64,000 nucleotides of DNA, taken from contig NZ_CAKXZT010000157.1 of the NCBI RefSeq assembly GCF_935825525.1, positions 94,346 through 158,345 on the forward strand. Reading direction: 5' to 3'. The translations under genes and the position numbers were made by a program. The notes under the pieces are model-generated. The model was given only the letters and a program-made list of their open reading frames with translations, made no database searches and had not been told where the DNA came from. The stretch is from Mesorhizobium escarrei (lineage in GTDB: Bacteria; Pseudomonadota; Alphaproteobacteria; Rhizobiales; Rhizobiaceae). Of the stretch, positions 27,325 to 36,899 are shown piece by piece. Numbering within the stretch: position 1 is the stretch's first letter; every line of letters starts with the position of its first letter.

Positions 27325-30300
27325 ATGGCCAAACTTCCTGACAAAAAGACGCCGCCGCCGGCGCGTGACGATCGCGCTTCGCCGCCCAAGCGGCGCAGTC
27401 CGCTGACCGATTTCCTCGATGCGTCGGAGCCGCTGCACAAGGGCGGTTTTGCCGAGGCGCCGCAGGCTGAATTCTCAGGCACGCCGCTGACCGGCTCGAT
27501 CGCCGATTGGGCCGAGCAGATCGAGCAGGAAGCCGAAAAGGAAGGGCGCCAAATCTCCCCCCTCGAGGGGGAGATGTCGCCGAAGGCGACAGAGGGGGTC
27601 GCCGGAGGCAGCGCTCGGCACAAAGAAACGGCGAGTCCGGACGCACCGACCCCACCCGGCGGCTCCGCCGCCACCCTCCCCTCAAGGGGGAGGGAAGTCG
27701 CCAAGGCGAAAAAGATCCCTGAACGCTCCTCTTCCCCCGGCCGCACGGCACGCGGTACCTCCATGGGCGGCGCGGCTTCGGCACGGGAGCGCACCGCGGC
27801 CGGCCTCAACCCGGTCGCTGGCCTCGATGTTTCGCTGGAGGAAGCCGAGTCCATGGCCTCCGGCGGCGTCACCGCCACCGTTGCGGCGCTGTCGGCGCTG
27901 ATCGAATCCGGCAACCCGCTGCACAAGGACGGCGTGCTGTGGACGCCGCATCGCCCGGCCCGGCCGGAAAAATCCGAAGGCGGCATCGCCATCAGGATGG
28001 TGTCGGATTTCGAGCCGGCCGGCGATCAGCCGACTGCGATCAAGGACCTTGTCGAAGGCGTCAACGACAACGATCGCACCCAGGTGCTGCTCGGCGTCAC
28101 CGGCTCGGGAAAAACCTTCACCATGGCCAAGGTGATCGAGGAGACGCAGCGCCCTGCCTTGATCCTCGCCCCCAACAAGACGCTGGCCGCGCAGCTTTAT
28201 TCCGAATTCAAGAAATTCTTCCCGGAAAACGCCGTCGAGTATTTCGTCTCCTATTACGACTACTACCAGCCGGAAGCCTATGTGCCGCGGACGGATACCT
28301 TCATCGAGAAGGAATCCTCGATTAACGAGCAGATCGACCGCATGCGCCATTCGGCGACGCGCTCGCTGCTGGAGCGCGACGATGTCATCATCGTCGCCTC
28401 GGTGTCCTGCATCTACGGTATCGGCTCGGTCGAGACCTACACGGCGATGACCTTCCAGATGCAGATCGGCGACCGGCTCGACCAGCGCGCCCTGCTCGCC
28501 GATCTCGTCGCCCAGCAGTACAAGCGGCAGGACATCAACTTCGTCCGCGGCTCTTTCCGCGTGCGCGGCGACACGATCGAGATTTTTCCGGCTCACCTTG
28601 AGGACCGCGCCTGGCGCATCTCGCTGTTCGGCGACGAGATCGAGGCGATCACCGAATTCGACCCACTCACCGGCCAGAAGACCGGCGAGCTGAAGAGCGT
28701 CAAGATCTACGCCAATTCGCACTATGTGACGCCACGCCCGACATTGAATCAGGCCATCAAGTCGATCAAGGAAGAGCTCAAGCAGCGGCTGGTCGAACTC
28801 GAACGGGCCGGCCGGTTGCTGGAAGCGCAGCGGCTGGAGCAGCGCACCCGCTTCGATCTCGAGATGCTTGAGGCGACCGGCTCCTGCGCCGGCATCGAGA
28901 ACTATTCGCGCTATCTCACCGGCCGCCAGCCGGGCGATCCGCCACCGACCCTGTTCGAGTACATCCCCGACAATGCGCTGGTCTTCATCGACGAAAGCCA
29001 TGTCACCGTGCCGCAGATCGGCGGCATGTATCGCGGCGACTTTCGCCGCAAGGCGACGCTGGCCGAGTACGGTTTCCGTCTGCCGTCCTGCATGGACAAC
29101 CGGCCGCTGCGTTTCGAGGAGTGGGACGCAATGCGCCCGCTCTCCGTCGCGGTTTCGGCGACGCCCGGCGCCTGGGAGATGGAGCAGTCCGGCGGCGTCT
29201 TTGCCGAGCAGGTCATCCGCCCGACCGGCCTGATCGATCCGCCGGTCGAGGTGCGCCCGGCCAAGACGCAGGTCGATGATGTCGTCGGCGAAATCCGCGA
29301 AACGACCAAGGCCGGCTACCGTACGCTGGTCACCGTGCTGACCAAGCGCATGGCCGAGGACCTGACCGAATATCTGCACGAGCAAGGCATTCGCGTCCGC
29401 TACATGCACTCCGACATCGACACGCTGGAGCGCATCGAGATCCTGCGCGACCTGCGCCTCGGCGCCTTCGACGTGCTGGTCGGCATCAACCTTTTGCGCG
29501 AAGGCCTCGACATTCCCGAATGCGGCTTCGTCGCCATTCTCGATGCCGACAAGGAGGGTTTTTTGCGCTCCGAAACCTCGCTGATCCAGACCATCGGCCG
29601 CGCCGCCCGAAATGTCGACGGCAAGGTCATCCTCTACGCCGACCAGGTCACCGGCTCGATGGAGCGGGCGATGGCCGAGACCAACCGCCGTCGCGAAAAG
29701 CAGATGGAGTGGAACGCGGCCAACGGCATCACCCCGGAATCGGTCAAGTCGCGCATCTCCGACATCCTGGACTCGGTCTACGAGAAGGATCATGTCCGCG
29801 CCGACATCTCGCAGTTCACCGACAGCGCCGGTGCGATGATGGGCAACAATCTGAAAGCCCATCTCGACGCGATGGACAAGCAGATGCGCGACGCCGCCGC
29901 CAATCTCGACTTCGAGAAGGCGGCCCGCATCCGCGACGAGATCAAGCGGCTGCGCGAGATGGAACTGTCCATCTCTGACGATCCGCTGGCCAAATATGCC
30001 GACATGGAAAGCCCGGTTTCGGGCCGCGAAAAGGGCAAGCACAACAAGGGCCGCGCCATCCACCGCACGGTCGACGATAACGGCAAGCGGCTCTTCCGCA
30101 AGCCCGCGCTCGACGAGATGGGCGCCGACGGCGCCGTGCCGGTCAAGAAGCCGCTCTTCGCAAAACCCTCGCTCGACGCCATGGGCCCGGGCACCGACAT
30201 GCCGACGCCCGCCGGCGCGGTGTCGCGCTCGCTGTTCAAGAAACAGTCGGCCGAAGAGGCGCACGGCTCCGATTTCGGCATCCCCGGCGAGCCGACCAAG

Positions 30301-30537
30301 CCGCTGTTCAAGAAGAACTCGCTCGACGAGATGACCGTGCGGCGCACGGAGAAACCGGTCGAAGGCAAAGTGCCGGCCAAGCCGCAGGCGATCTCCCCCC
30401 GTGTGGGCGCGAAGGAGCGCGACGATTCGGCCAAGCCCATTGTCCGCCAGCGTGCCGGCATCGGCTCCTACGAAGATCCAGCCGATGCCCGCCGTGAAAA
30501 GCGCCGCCCCGGCAAGACAGGGCGGCCCGGACGGTAG
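27325..30537 (+). CDS. uvrB: excinuclease ABC subunit B with N-terminal repeat insertion and long C-terminal tail
   Basis: UvrB is the damage-verifying helicase of nucleotide excision repair, acting with UvrA and UvrC. The start at 27325 (MAKLPDKKTPPP) gives 1070 residues, far above the ~670-700 usual in bacteria. The conserved enzyme runs from about residue 228 (FEPAGDQPTAIKDL) through Walker A (GVTGSGKTFTMAK), the beta-hairpin region (YYDYYQPEAYVP) and helicase motifs V-VI (GINLLREGLDIPE, QTIGRAARN). It ends in a UVR motif (LDFEKAARIRDEIKRLRE). The ~75-residue Lys/Pro-rich head, the translated palindromic repeat (residues ~76-127) and the ~190-residue tail with four LFxK motifs are additions. 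Confidence 0.96.
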   Translation: MAKLPDKKTPPPARDDRASPPKRRSPLTDFLDASEPLHKGGFAEAPQAEFSGTPLTGSIADWAEQIEQEAEKEGRQISPLEGEMSPKATEGVAGGSARHKETASPDAPTPPGGSAATLPSRGREVAKAKKIPERSSSPGRTARGTSMGGAASARERTAAGLNPVAGLDVSLEEAESMASGGVTATVAALSALIESGNPLHKDGVLWTPHRPARPEKSEGGIAIRMVSDFEPAGDQPTAIKDLVEGVNDNDRTQVLLGVTGSGKTFTMAKVIEETQRPALILAPNKTLAAQLYSEFKKFFPENAVEYFVSYYDYYQPEAYVPRTDTFIEKESSINEQIDRMRHSATRSLLERDDVIIVASVSCIYGIGSVETYTAMTFQMQIGDRLDQRALLADLVAQQYKRQDINFVRGSFRVRGDTIEIFPAHLEDRAWRISLFGDEIEAITEFDPLTGQKTGELKSVKIYANSHYVTPRPTLNQAIKSIKEELKQRLVELERAGRLLEAQRLEQRTRFDLEMLEATGSCAGIENYSRYLTGRQPGDPPPTLFEYIPDNALVFIDESHVTVPQIGGMYRGDFRRKATLAEYGFRLPSCMDNRPLRFEEWDAMRPLSVAVSATPGAWEMEQSGGVFAEQVIRPTGLIDPPVEVRPAKTQVDDVVGEIRETTKAGYRTLVTVLTKRMAEDLTEYLHEQGIRVRYMHSDIDTLERIEILRDLRLGAFDVLVGINLLREGLDIPECGFVAILDADKEGFLRSETSLIQTIGRAARNVDGKVILYADQVTGSMERAMAETNRRREKQMEWNAANGITPESVKSRISDILDSVYEKDHVRADISQFTDSAGAMMGNNLKAHLDAMDKQMRDAAANLDFEKAARIRDEIKRLREMELSISDDPLAKYADMESPVSGREKGKHNKGRAIHRTVDDNGKRLFRKPALDEMGADGAVPVKKPLFAKPSLDAMGPGTDMPTPAGAVSRSLFKKQSAEEAHGSDFGIPGEPTKPLFKKNSLDEMTVRRTEKPVEGKVPAKPQAISPRVGAKERDDSAKPIVRQRAGIGSYEDPADARREKRRPGKTGRPGR
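27552..27705. repeat. palindromic intergenic-type repeat inserted in frame in uvrB
   Basis: The segment opens with a palindrome (ATCTCCCCC...GGGGGAGAT). It carries the GTCGCCGAAGGCGAC and GGCGGCTCCGCCGCC dyads and closes with a second CTCCCCTC/GGGGGAGGG arm. The same building blocks occur in intergenic DNA at 30550-30600. Here the copy is translated (ISPLEGEMSPKATEGV at its start) without breaking the frame. Confidence 0.85.
30089..30333 (+). repeat. four degenerate LFxKxSLDEM repeats in the UvrB tail
   Basis: The tail encodes LFRKPALDEMG, LFAKPSLDAMG, LFKKQSAEEAHG and LFKKNSLDEM, spaced by 18-30 Pro/Gly-rich residues. The spacing and conserved Leu-Phe, Lys and acidic positions suggest short linear binding motifs in a disordered tail. 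Confidence 0.7.
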
Positions 30538-30549
30538 CGTTCCTTCGCG

Positions 30550-30600
30550 CCCCCCTCTGTCCTGCCGGACATCTCCCCCACAAGGGGGGAGATTGGCAGC
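30550..30600. repeat. palindromic repeat copy downstream of uvrB
   Basis: CCCCCCTCTGTCCTGCCGGA is followed by a CTCCCCC/GGGGGGAG hairpin, the arrangement of the dispersed rhizobial palindromic repeat. It lies 13 bp after the uvrB stop and may act as its terminator. The DNA from here to 30902 holds no gene that I can support. Confidence 0.7.
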
Positions 30601-30902
30601 TTCAGCGCTCAGCTCACTCCTAGACGACACTTGCCATCAGCCCCGCCCTTGGTGTAGCCAGTTTCTACAACTCGAACGTCTTGAAAGGAGGGCTGCGTGC
30701 ATATCGACTACCACCGTCAGCGCGGCCCTGTCCCTGCCCTGCGAGCTTGCTTGCAGGGCTGACCAGAGACGGTCCGGGTTCTCCCGCTTCGATTTTCTTG
30801 GTCTGCCCTTCGTGGTGCTGCAACGCCGAGCCTGTTGGCCCGCCTGCGCACCGTCAAAGTGCATCGAACCGGAATTCATTCCGGGCAGACCAGAGAACCA
30901 GC

Positions 30903-32429
<1,527 letters not shown>

Positions 32430-32520
32430 AGCTTTGCGGCAAAAAATTCCGTCAGACCTGTCGGATCATGGTCGCGCGCCATGTCCTTAGGATGCCGGCG
32501 CCAATCGAGGAGAGAGCATC

Positions 32521-32706
32521 ATGTCCATTCTGTCGTCTGTTGGTCGCATAGCGGCCCGCTACTCGGCGGCTCGCGCCCGTTACTGCAGCGAGCGCGCCCT
32601 GCTTTCATTGCCGATCGAACTGCGCAAGGACATCGGCTGGCCGCAGATCGTCGTCGACGCGCAAAACAGCCGCCGGATTGCAATCTCCTTGTCTGAGGCA
32701 AGATGA
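32521..32706 (+). CDS. small DUF1127-like protein (61 aa)
   Basis: GGAG lies upstream of the ATG. The segment SERALLSLPIELRKDIGWP resembles the DUF1127 core (basic, then leucine-rich, ending DIG). These small arginine-rich proteins are common in rhizobia and some bind RNA or affect phosphate and carbon metabolism. A 12-bp direct repeat (GAGGCAAGATGA) covers the stop codon and recurs 15 bp downstream. Confidence 0.65.
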   Translation: MSILSSVGRIAARYSAARARYCSERALLSLPIELRKDIGWPQIVVDAQNSRRIAISLSEAR

Positions 32707-32877
32707 TCCGAGGCAAGATGAAGAGACCAACCGGCCGCAGCGGCGCCGTCATAAGCGTTGCGCGTCGCCCAGGGTCTGGTCTCGGCATTAAAAAAATGCA
32801 TCTGACGTGTAGGATCGCCGCCGCTTCATTCGTCCTGTGGTCGCAAGGTCAAACCAAACGCAGAGAGGAGCAAAAAG

Positions 32878-33306
32878 ATGAACGACCAGCCCCAAACCCA
32901 GCCTAAAGCGAAAGTCCTCGGCGGATTGACGCCCTACCTTCAGCTGGACGGCGCCTTCAAGGCTTCGGAATTCTATCAGAAGGCCTTCGGCGCCGAGCAG
33001 GTCTTCTTCTACCCGCCGGACGAGCAGGGCCGGACGATGCACATCCATCTCCACATCAACGGTTCGACGCTGATGATTTCCGACTTCTATCCCGAGCACG
33101 GAATGGCCCCGGTGAAGCCGCAGGGCTTCACCATGCAGCTGCATCTCGGCAGCGACGACATCGACGCCTGGTGGCAGCGCGCCATCGATGCCGGTTGCCA
33201 GGAAGTGATGCCGTTGCAAGTGATGTTCTGGGGTGATCGCTGGGGTAACATGCGCGATCCGTTCGGTGTCGAGTGGGCAATGAACGCGCCCGTGAAGGCC
33301 GCCTAG
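32878..33306 (+). CDS. VOC-family protein (PhnB/glyoxalase-like)
   Basis: GAGGAG precedes the ATG. The 142-residue protein has the PhnB-type pattern: LTPYLQLDGAFKASEFYQKAFG, then HIHLHINGSTLMISD, and a C-terminal WGDRWGNMRDPFGVEWAM. Two beta-alpha-beta-beta-beta modules are expected. The family includes metal-dependent enzymes and binding proteins, and the substrate is unknown. It is separated from the DUF1428 gene by a dispersed repeat. Confidence 0.88.
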   Translation: MNDQPQTQPKAKVLGGLTPYLQLDGAFKASEFYQKAFGAEQVFFYPPDEQGRTMHIHLHINGSTLMISDFYPEHGMAPVKPQGFTMQLHLGSDDIDAWWQRAIDAGCQEVMPLQVMFWGDRWGNMRDPFGVEWAMNAPVKAA

Positions 33307-33472
33307 CGCCTTCTGTCCTTCTCCCCCTGTGGGAGAAGGTGGCCGCGCGAAGCGCGGTCGGATGAGGGGTGTTCCAGCTTGGCACCGACGGCACTCCGTC
33401 CAACACCCCTCAACCGTCTTGGCGCTGCGCGCCAATCCACCTTCTCCCACAAGAAGGGGAGAAGGAAAAATC
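33307..33472. repeat. dispersed rhizobial palindromic repeat, full-length copy
   Basis: The copy begins CTTCTCCCCCTGTGGGAGAAG and runs through GCGCGAAGCGCG, GATGAGGGGTGTTCC, AACACCCCTC and GGCGCTGCGCGCC, ending in the inverted CTTCTCCCAC...GGGGAGAAGG arm. A second copy of the same family is at the end of the window. It fills the gap between the VOC and DUF1428 genes. Confidence 0.85.
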
Positions 33473-33491
33473 CAACCCAAGGAGAAACAAA

Positions 33492-33845
33492 ATGTCCTAT
33501 GTCGATGGTTTCGTACTTGCCGTGCCAAAGGCAAATCTCGACGCCTACAAGGAGCTGGCAGAAGCAGCCGGCGCCGTCTGGAAGGAGCATGGTGCGCTCG
33601 CCTTTGTCGAATGCATAGGCGACGACGTGCCCTATGGCGAGGTCACCTCGTTCCCGCGCGCCGTGCAGGCCAAGGACGACGAAGTCGTCGTCTTCTCATG
33701 GGCCGTCTATGAATCGCGGCAGAGCCGCGATGCGGTCATGGCCAAGGTGATGGCCGACCCACGCCTGAAATCCGACTCTTCGGAGATGCCGTTCGACGGC
33801 AAGCGCATGATCTTCGGCGGCTTTCAGCCCTTCGTCGAGCTGTAG
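33492..33845 (+). CDS. DUF1428 family protein
   Basis: The ATG at 33492 has AAGGAG upstream, immediately after the dispersed repeat. The 117-residue product reads YVDGFVLAVPKANLDAYKEL through WAVYESRQSRDAVMAKVMADPR to GKRMIFGGFQPFVEL, the complete DUF1428 (YbaA-like) ferredoxin-like domain. Its biochemical role is unknown. It probably belonged to one transcription unit with the VOC gene before the repeat entered. Confidence 0.9.
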   Translation: MSYVDGFVLAVPKANLDAYKELAEAAGAVWKEHGALAFVECIGDDVPYGEVTSFPRAVQAKDDEVVVFSWAVYESRQSRDAVMAKVMADPRLKSDSSEMPFDGKRMIFGGFQPFVEL

Positions 33846-33857
33846 GCCCGCAACGTA

Positions 33858-35492
33858 TTAAGCTAGCCGGTCGAGCAGCGGCTTGAGCCGGTCGCCATAT
33901 CGTTTCCACAGATCGACCGAGCCTTGGTACATTGGCTGGCGCACCTGCGCCGCCGACGCCGTGCGCACCGGCCGGTCGGTCTCGTGGAACGACAGCACCG
34001 CATCGTCCCATGGCAGGCCGAGATAAGCGATCAGCGCCCGTGTCTGTCCTTCCTGGTCGGCGACGAAATCCTCGTAGCGCACATCATGCACGACATCAGG
34101 CAGAACGGTGCGCCAATGCGCCATGATGTCGGTGTAGAGATTGTGGAAATCGGCGAGCTCGCCGAGGTCGTAGCCGTAGCGGTGGCTGTCGCCGCGGAAA
34201 TGCACCTTGTAGATCGACAGGCACGTCGCCGCCGCGTCGCGCGCGCAATGGATGATTCTGGCCTTGGGCAGCATCAGATGGATGAAGCCGATCAAAAGGA
34301 AGTTGCCGGGCATCTTGTCGGTGACATGCCGGAAACCCGGATAGCGGGCGTGCAGCAGGTCTAGATAGGCCTGGCCCGCCTCGGCAAACGCCTTGTCGGG
34401 CAGGTCGGCGATCCCGCTGGGGAAACCGCCCTTCATGCCCGGCGGAAACTGTTTTCCCACCGCCGTCTTCAATATGCCGAGCTCGCCCGCGCCAAAGACT
34501 TGCGGATGACTGGCGATGATCTGCTCGACCAGCGTGGTGCCGGAGCGCGGCATGCCGACGACGAAGATCGGCGTGTCGTCGACAATCCCGCTCGGTCTGT
34601 GTTTTTCGAAGAAGGTCTTGTCGAACACCGCCTTCATCGCCTCGAATTCGGCGCGTGTCTTGCCCGCATCATAGTCGATACCCGTGCGGCGGATGGTATT
34701 GCCTTCGGAGAAATAATCGAAGGCACGGCCATAATCCTTCAGATCGTCATTGGCCTTGCCGAGGCCGAAGGAAAGCTGCATGCGCGCCAGGCTGCCTTCC
34801 GGGGCCTTGGCGTGCTGCGCCTCCATCCCGGCAAGCTCGGCGTCGCGCTCCTGCTGGCGCTTGACCTGGGTGAGCATCAGCCAGGCCCTGGCCATGCCGG
34901 GATCGACCGCCAGCGCGTGCCGGAAATGCTCCGCCGCCTCTGCGAGGCTGCCCTTCTCCATCAGCCCGACGCCCAGACCGTGCAGCAGGTCGGCGTCCTT
35001 CGGCCGAATTGCCAATGCTTCGCGGAAGACGGCAAGCGCCTCCTCCAGCCGCCCAGCCTCCTGCAGCGTTTCGGCAAGCCCGATGCGGGCGCGGACATGG
35101 AACGGGTTGCGACCGATGGTGCCGCGATAAATCTCCTCCGCGCCCTCGAACTGGCCGAGTTGCTTCAGCGATGAGCCGAGATTGTCGCGCGCCGCGAGTT
35201 GGTCCGGCCGGATTGCCACCGCGCCACGGAAAAAATCGACGGCTGCACCGACACGGCCGAGGTCGCGCATCACCGTGCCGAGATTGTTGAGGAAATCTGG
35301 ATTCTTGGGCTGCAGGCGCACCGACTGTTCGAGGAGATCAAGCCCTTCGGCGCTGCGCCCGGTCTGATGCAGCAGCAAACCGAGGAAATGTGCTGCCGCC
35401 GCATGATTGGCCTTTTGCGCCAGCACCTGCCGGTAGAGCATCTCGGCTTCCTGCCGGCGCCCCGCCTGATGCAATTGCAGTGCCTGCTGCAC
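33858..35492 (-). CDS. TPR-repeat sulfotransferase family protein
   Basis: The N-terminal ~250 residues are TPR repeats (HFLGLLLHQTGRSAEGLDLL, LNNLGTVMRDLGRVGAA). The C-terminal half is a sulfotransferase domain whose PAPS 5'-phosphate loop is FVVGMPRSGTTLVEQIIASH, with CARDAAATCLSIY as the 3'-phosphate region. It should transfer sulfate from PAPS to a carbohydrate or protein. The only start in reach is GTG at 35492 without a clear ribosome site. About 30 plausible residues (INRDPRRPAGAGGNFGSGG) precede it in frame without any start codon. Confidence 0.88.
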   Translation of the reverse strand: MQQALQLHQAGRRQEAEMLYRQVLAQKANHAAAAHFLGLLLHQTGRSAEGLDLLEQSVRLQPKNPDFLNNLGTVMRDLGRVGAAVDFFRGAVAIRPDQLAARDNLGSSLKQLGQFEGAEEIYRGTIGRNPFHVRARIGLAETLQEAGRLEEALAVFREALAIRPKDADLLHGLGVGLMEKGSLAEAAEHFRHALAVDPGMARAWLMLTQVKRQQERDAELAGMEAQHAKAPEGSLARMQLSFGLGKANDDLKDYGRAFDYFSEGNTIRRTGIDYDAGKTRAEFEAMKAVFDKTFFEKHRPSGIVDDTPIFVVGMPRSGTTLVEQIIASHPQVFGAGELGILKTAVGKQFPPGMKGGFPSGIADLPDKAFAEAGQAYLDLLHARYPGFRHVTDKMPGNFLLIGFIHLMLPKARIIHCARDAAATCLSIYKVHFRGDSHRYGYDLGELADFHNLYTDIMAHWRTVLPDVVHDVRYEDFVADQEGQTRALIAYLGLPWDDAVLSFHETDRPVRTASAAQVRQPMYQGSVDLWKRYGDRLKPLLDRLA

Positions 35493-35687
35493 GCGCTGGT
35501 CGAGCCCCAGCGGCGGCTGTCCGCCTGAGCCGAAATTGCCGCCCGCGCCTGCCGGTCTTCTCGGATCTCTGTTGATGGGAAACCTGCCGTGTTTTGTCCG
35601 CCTGCCGCGATCTAGGCCATCGGCGCGGCAGGTTCAAGGGTTCGCAGGCCAGCTTACCGGAAATCCTGGGTTCATGGCCTGGCCAGC

Positions 35688-35882
35688 TCAGATCAAGCGG
35701 TTGGTCTCCGCAACCTGTCTGGCCCGCCGCAGCGTGCCGTCGGTATCGGCGATCTTGCGCCTTGCTGCCTCGTCACTTCGTATCGTCAGCCGTGCCGACA
35801 TGACTTTCGCAGGCCCAGCGACCTGCTTGACAATCGGCTTGATTGTTACCGCCGAACCATCAGGTGTTTTCACGGAAACCAT
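35688..35882 (-). CDS. small hypothetical protein (64 aa)
   Basis: AAAGGA stands seven bases before the ATG at 35882, which is chosen over an upstream in-frame codon at 35981. The product is basic (VSVKTPDGSAVTIKPIVKQV, then RRARQVAETNRLI) with no membrane segment. I do not recognise the family. A possible general-stress promoter precedes it. Confidence 0.6.
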   Translation of the reverse strand: MVSVKTPDGSAVTIKPIVKQVAGPAKVMSARLTIRSDEAARRKIADTDGTLRRARQVAETNRLI

Positions 35883-36256
35883 GGCTATTCCTTTCAGATC
35901 TAAATAAGAACCAGTGCCGGGACGAACTTTTCCGGCACAAGCGAAAACAATTCTTGTGAAGTGTCTGGACCGTATCACCATTTTATAATTAGCCCTAGAA
36001 AAGTAATTTTACCAAAAGATCGGCACCAGGCGGGAATCTTCTTGAATAAACCGCAATTTTGGATTAATGAATTGAGATCGTTTTTTGGGCCAAGCTTGGC
36101 ATCTCGCGGCGTCAGAAGTTCTCGACCCGCCAAACTCATTCCAGATCGCCGATACCCAAATTGCCGAACAGGGACGCACGACCCTTAAGTCCCGGTGCCG
36201 CGAAGCGGGCACCACCTTATCGGATCCAAGCCGGGACGACACTTCGAGGCACGAGA
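35883..36256. other. AT-richer intergenic region between divergent small genes
   Basis: The 374 bp are poorer in GC than the surroundings. They contain a GTGCCGG/CCGGCAC dyad at 35914-35938 and the candidate stress promoter. I see no further gene. Confidence 0.5.
35909..35933 (-). promoter_or_regulatory. candidate EcfG-type (general stress) promoter
   Basis: On the minus strand GGAA is followed after 18 bases by GTT. The alphaproteobacterial EcfG consensus is GGAAC, 16-17 bases, CGTT. Spacing fits and the fifth base of each element differs. It would drive the 64-aa gene at 35882. A GTGCCGG/CCGGCAC dyad overlaps it. Confidence 0.35.
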
Positions 36257-36523
36257 ATGTCTGGCCGAACTACCCATTCCATCGCGCATTTCGAGGCACC
36301 CTTCATGATTGGCGGCCTGGAAAGCCAATTGCCGGCCGGCGACTACGACATCGATCACGATGAGGAGCTTATCGACGGCATGTCATGGCTTGCCTGGCGC
36401 CGTGTCGCCACCTTCATCCATCTGCCGGCAAGGACGGTGAAAAGCCAGACCAGCCAATTGGTCGCCATCGACTTCGCCGAACTCGAAACCGCGTTGAGGC
36501 GCGACCAGGAGAATGCCGCATGA
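36257..36523 (+). CDS. hypothetical protein (88 aa), first of a coupled pair
   Basis: GAGG precedes the ATG at 36257. The acidic protein (SQLPAGDYDIDHDEELIDGM, then TFIHLPARTVKSQ) has no signal peptide. Its stop overlaps the next start by 4 bp (ATGA), so the two are co-translated. I recall similar pairs in rhizobia but no function. Confidence 0.75.
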   Translation: MSGRTTHSIAHFEAPFMIGGLESQLPAGDYDIDHDEELIDGMSWLAWRRVATFIHLPARTVKSQTSQLVAIDFAELETALRRDQENAA

Positions 36524-36768
36524 TCCGCTTCCAGCAGAACGCGCGCCCGCGCACCGACACGCCCGCGCATCTCTTTGCGATCGGCCAGACCGTTCGCATG
36601 AAGAGCCGCACCGGCCTTGTTCAGAAGACCGCCGAGCTGTTCCAGATCAAAAGCAAGCTGCCGGTCAAGGACGGCTCGCCGCAATACCGCATCCGCAGCG
36701 ACGAGGAGACCCATGAGCGGGTCACCACGGAAGACAACCTCGAAGTCGCCGACGATCCAAACAGCTAG
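36520..36768 (+). CDS. hypothetical protein (82 aa), second of a coupled pair
   Basis: It is translationally coupled to the 88-aa gene. The sequence (HLFAIGQTVRMKSRTGLVQK, then YRIRSDEETHERVTTEDNL) resembles a small SH3-like barrel of the kind seen in short rhizobial proteins of unknown function. There is no membrane segment. Confidence 0.75.
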   Translation: MIRFQQNARPRTDTPAHLFAIGQTVRMKSRTGLVQKTAELFQIKSKLPVKDGSPQYRIRSDEETHERVTTEDNLEVADDPNS

Positions 36769-36899
36769 CCGCCTAGGCTCCCACGACCGAGTTCATCGCC
36801 TGCCGCAAGGCGAGGCTGCCAGCCTAGCAAGAGGCACCGTGGACATAGATGGACCTCCCCGCCCACTCCCCGCCCGGAGACGGGGAGGAAACCAGCCTC

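Noticed and set aside
27552..27705. uvrB insert as an insertion sequence
   Set aside because: It carries no transposase and no terminal target duplication that I can see. The building blocks match small palindromic repeats instead.
27682..30630. Leftward 982-codon open frame covering uvrB
   Set aside because: It is the antisense shadow of uvrB. High-GC codon structure keeps this frame open, and it shows no family resemblance.
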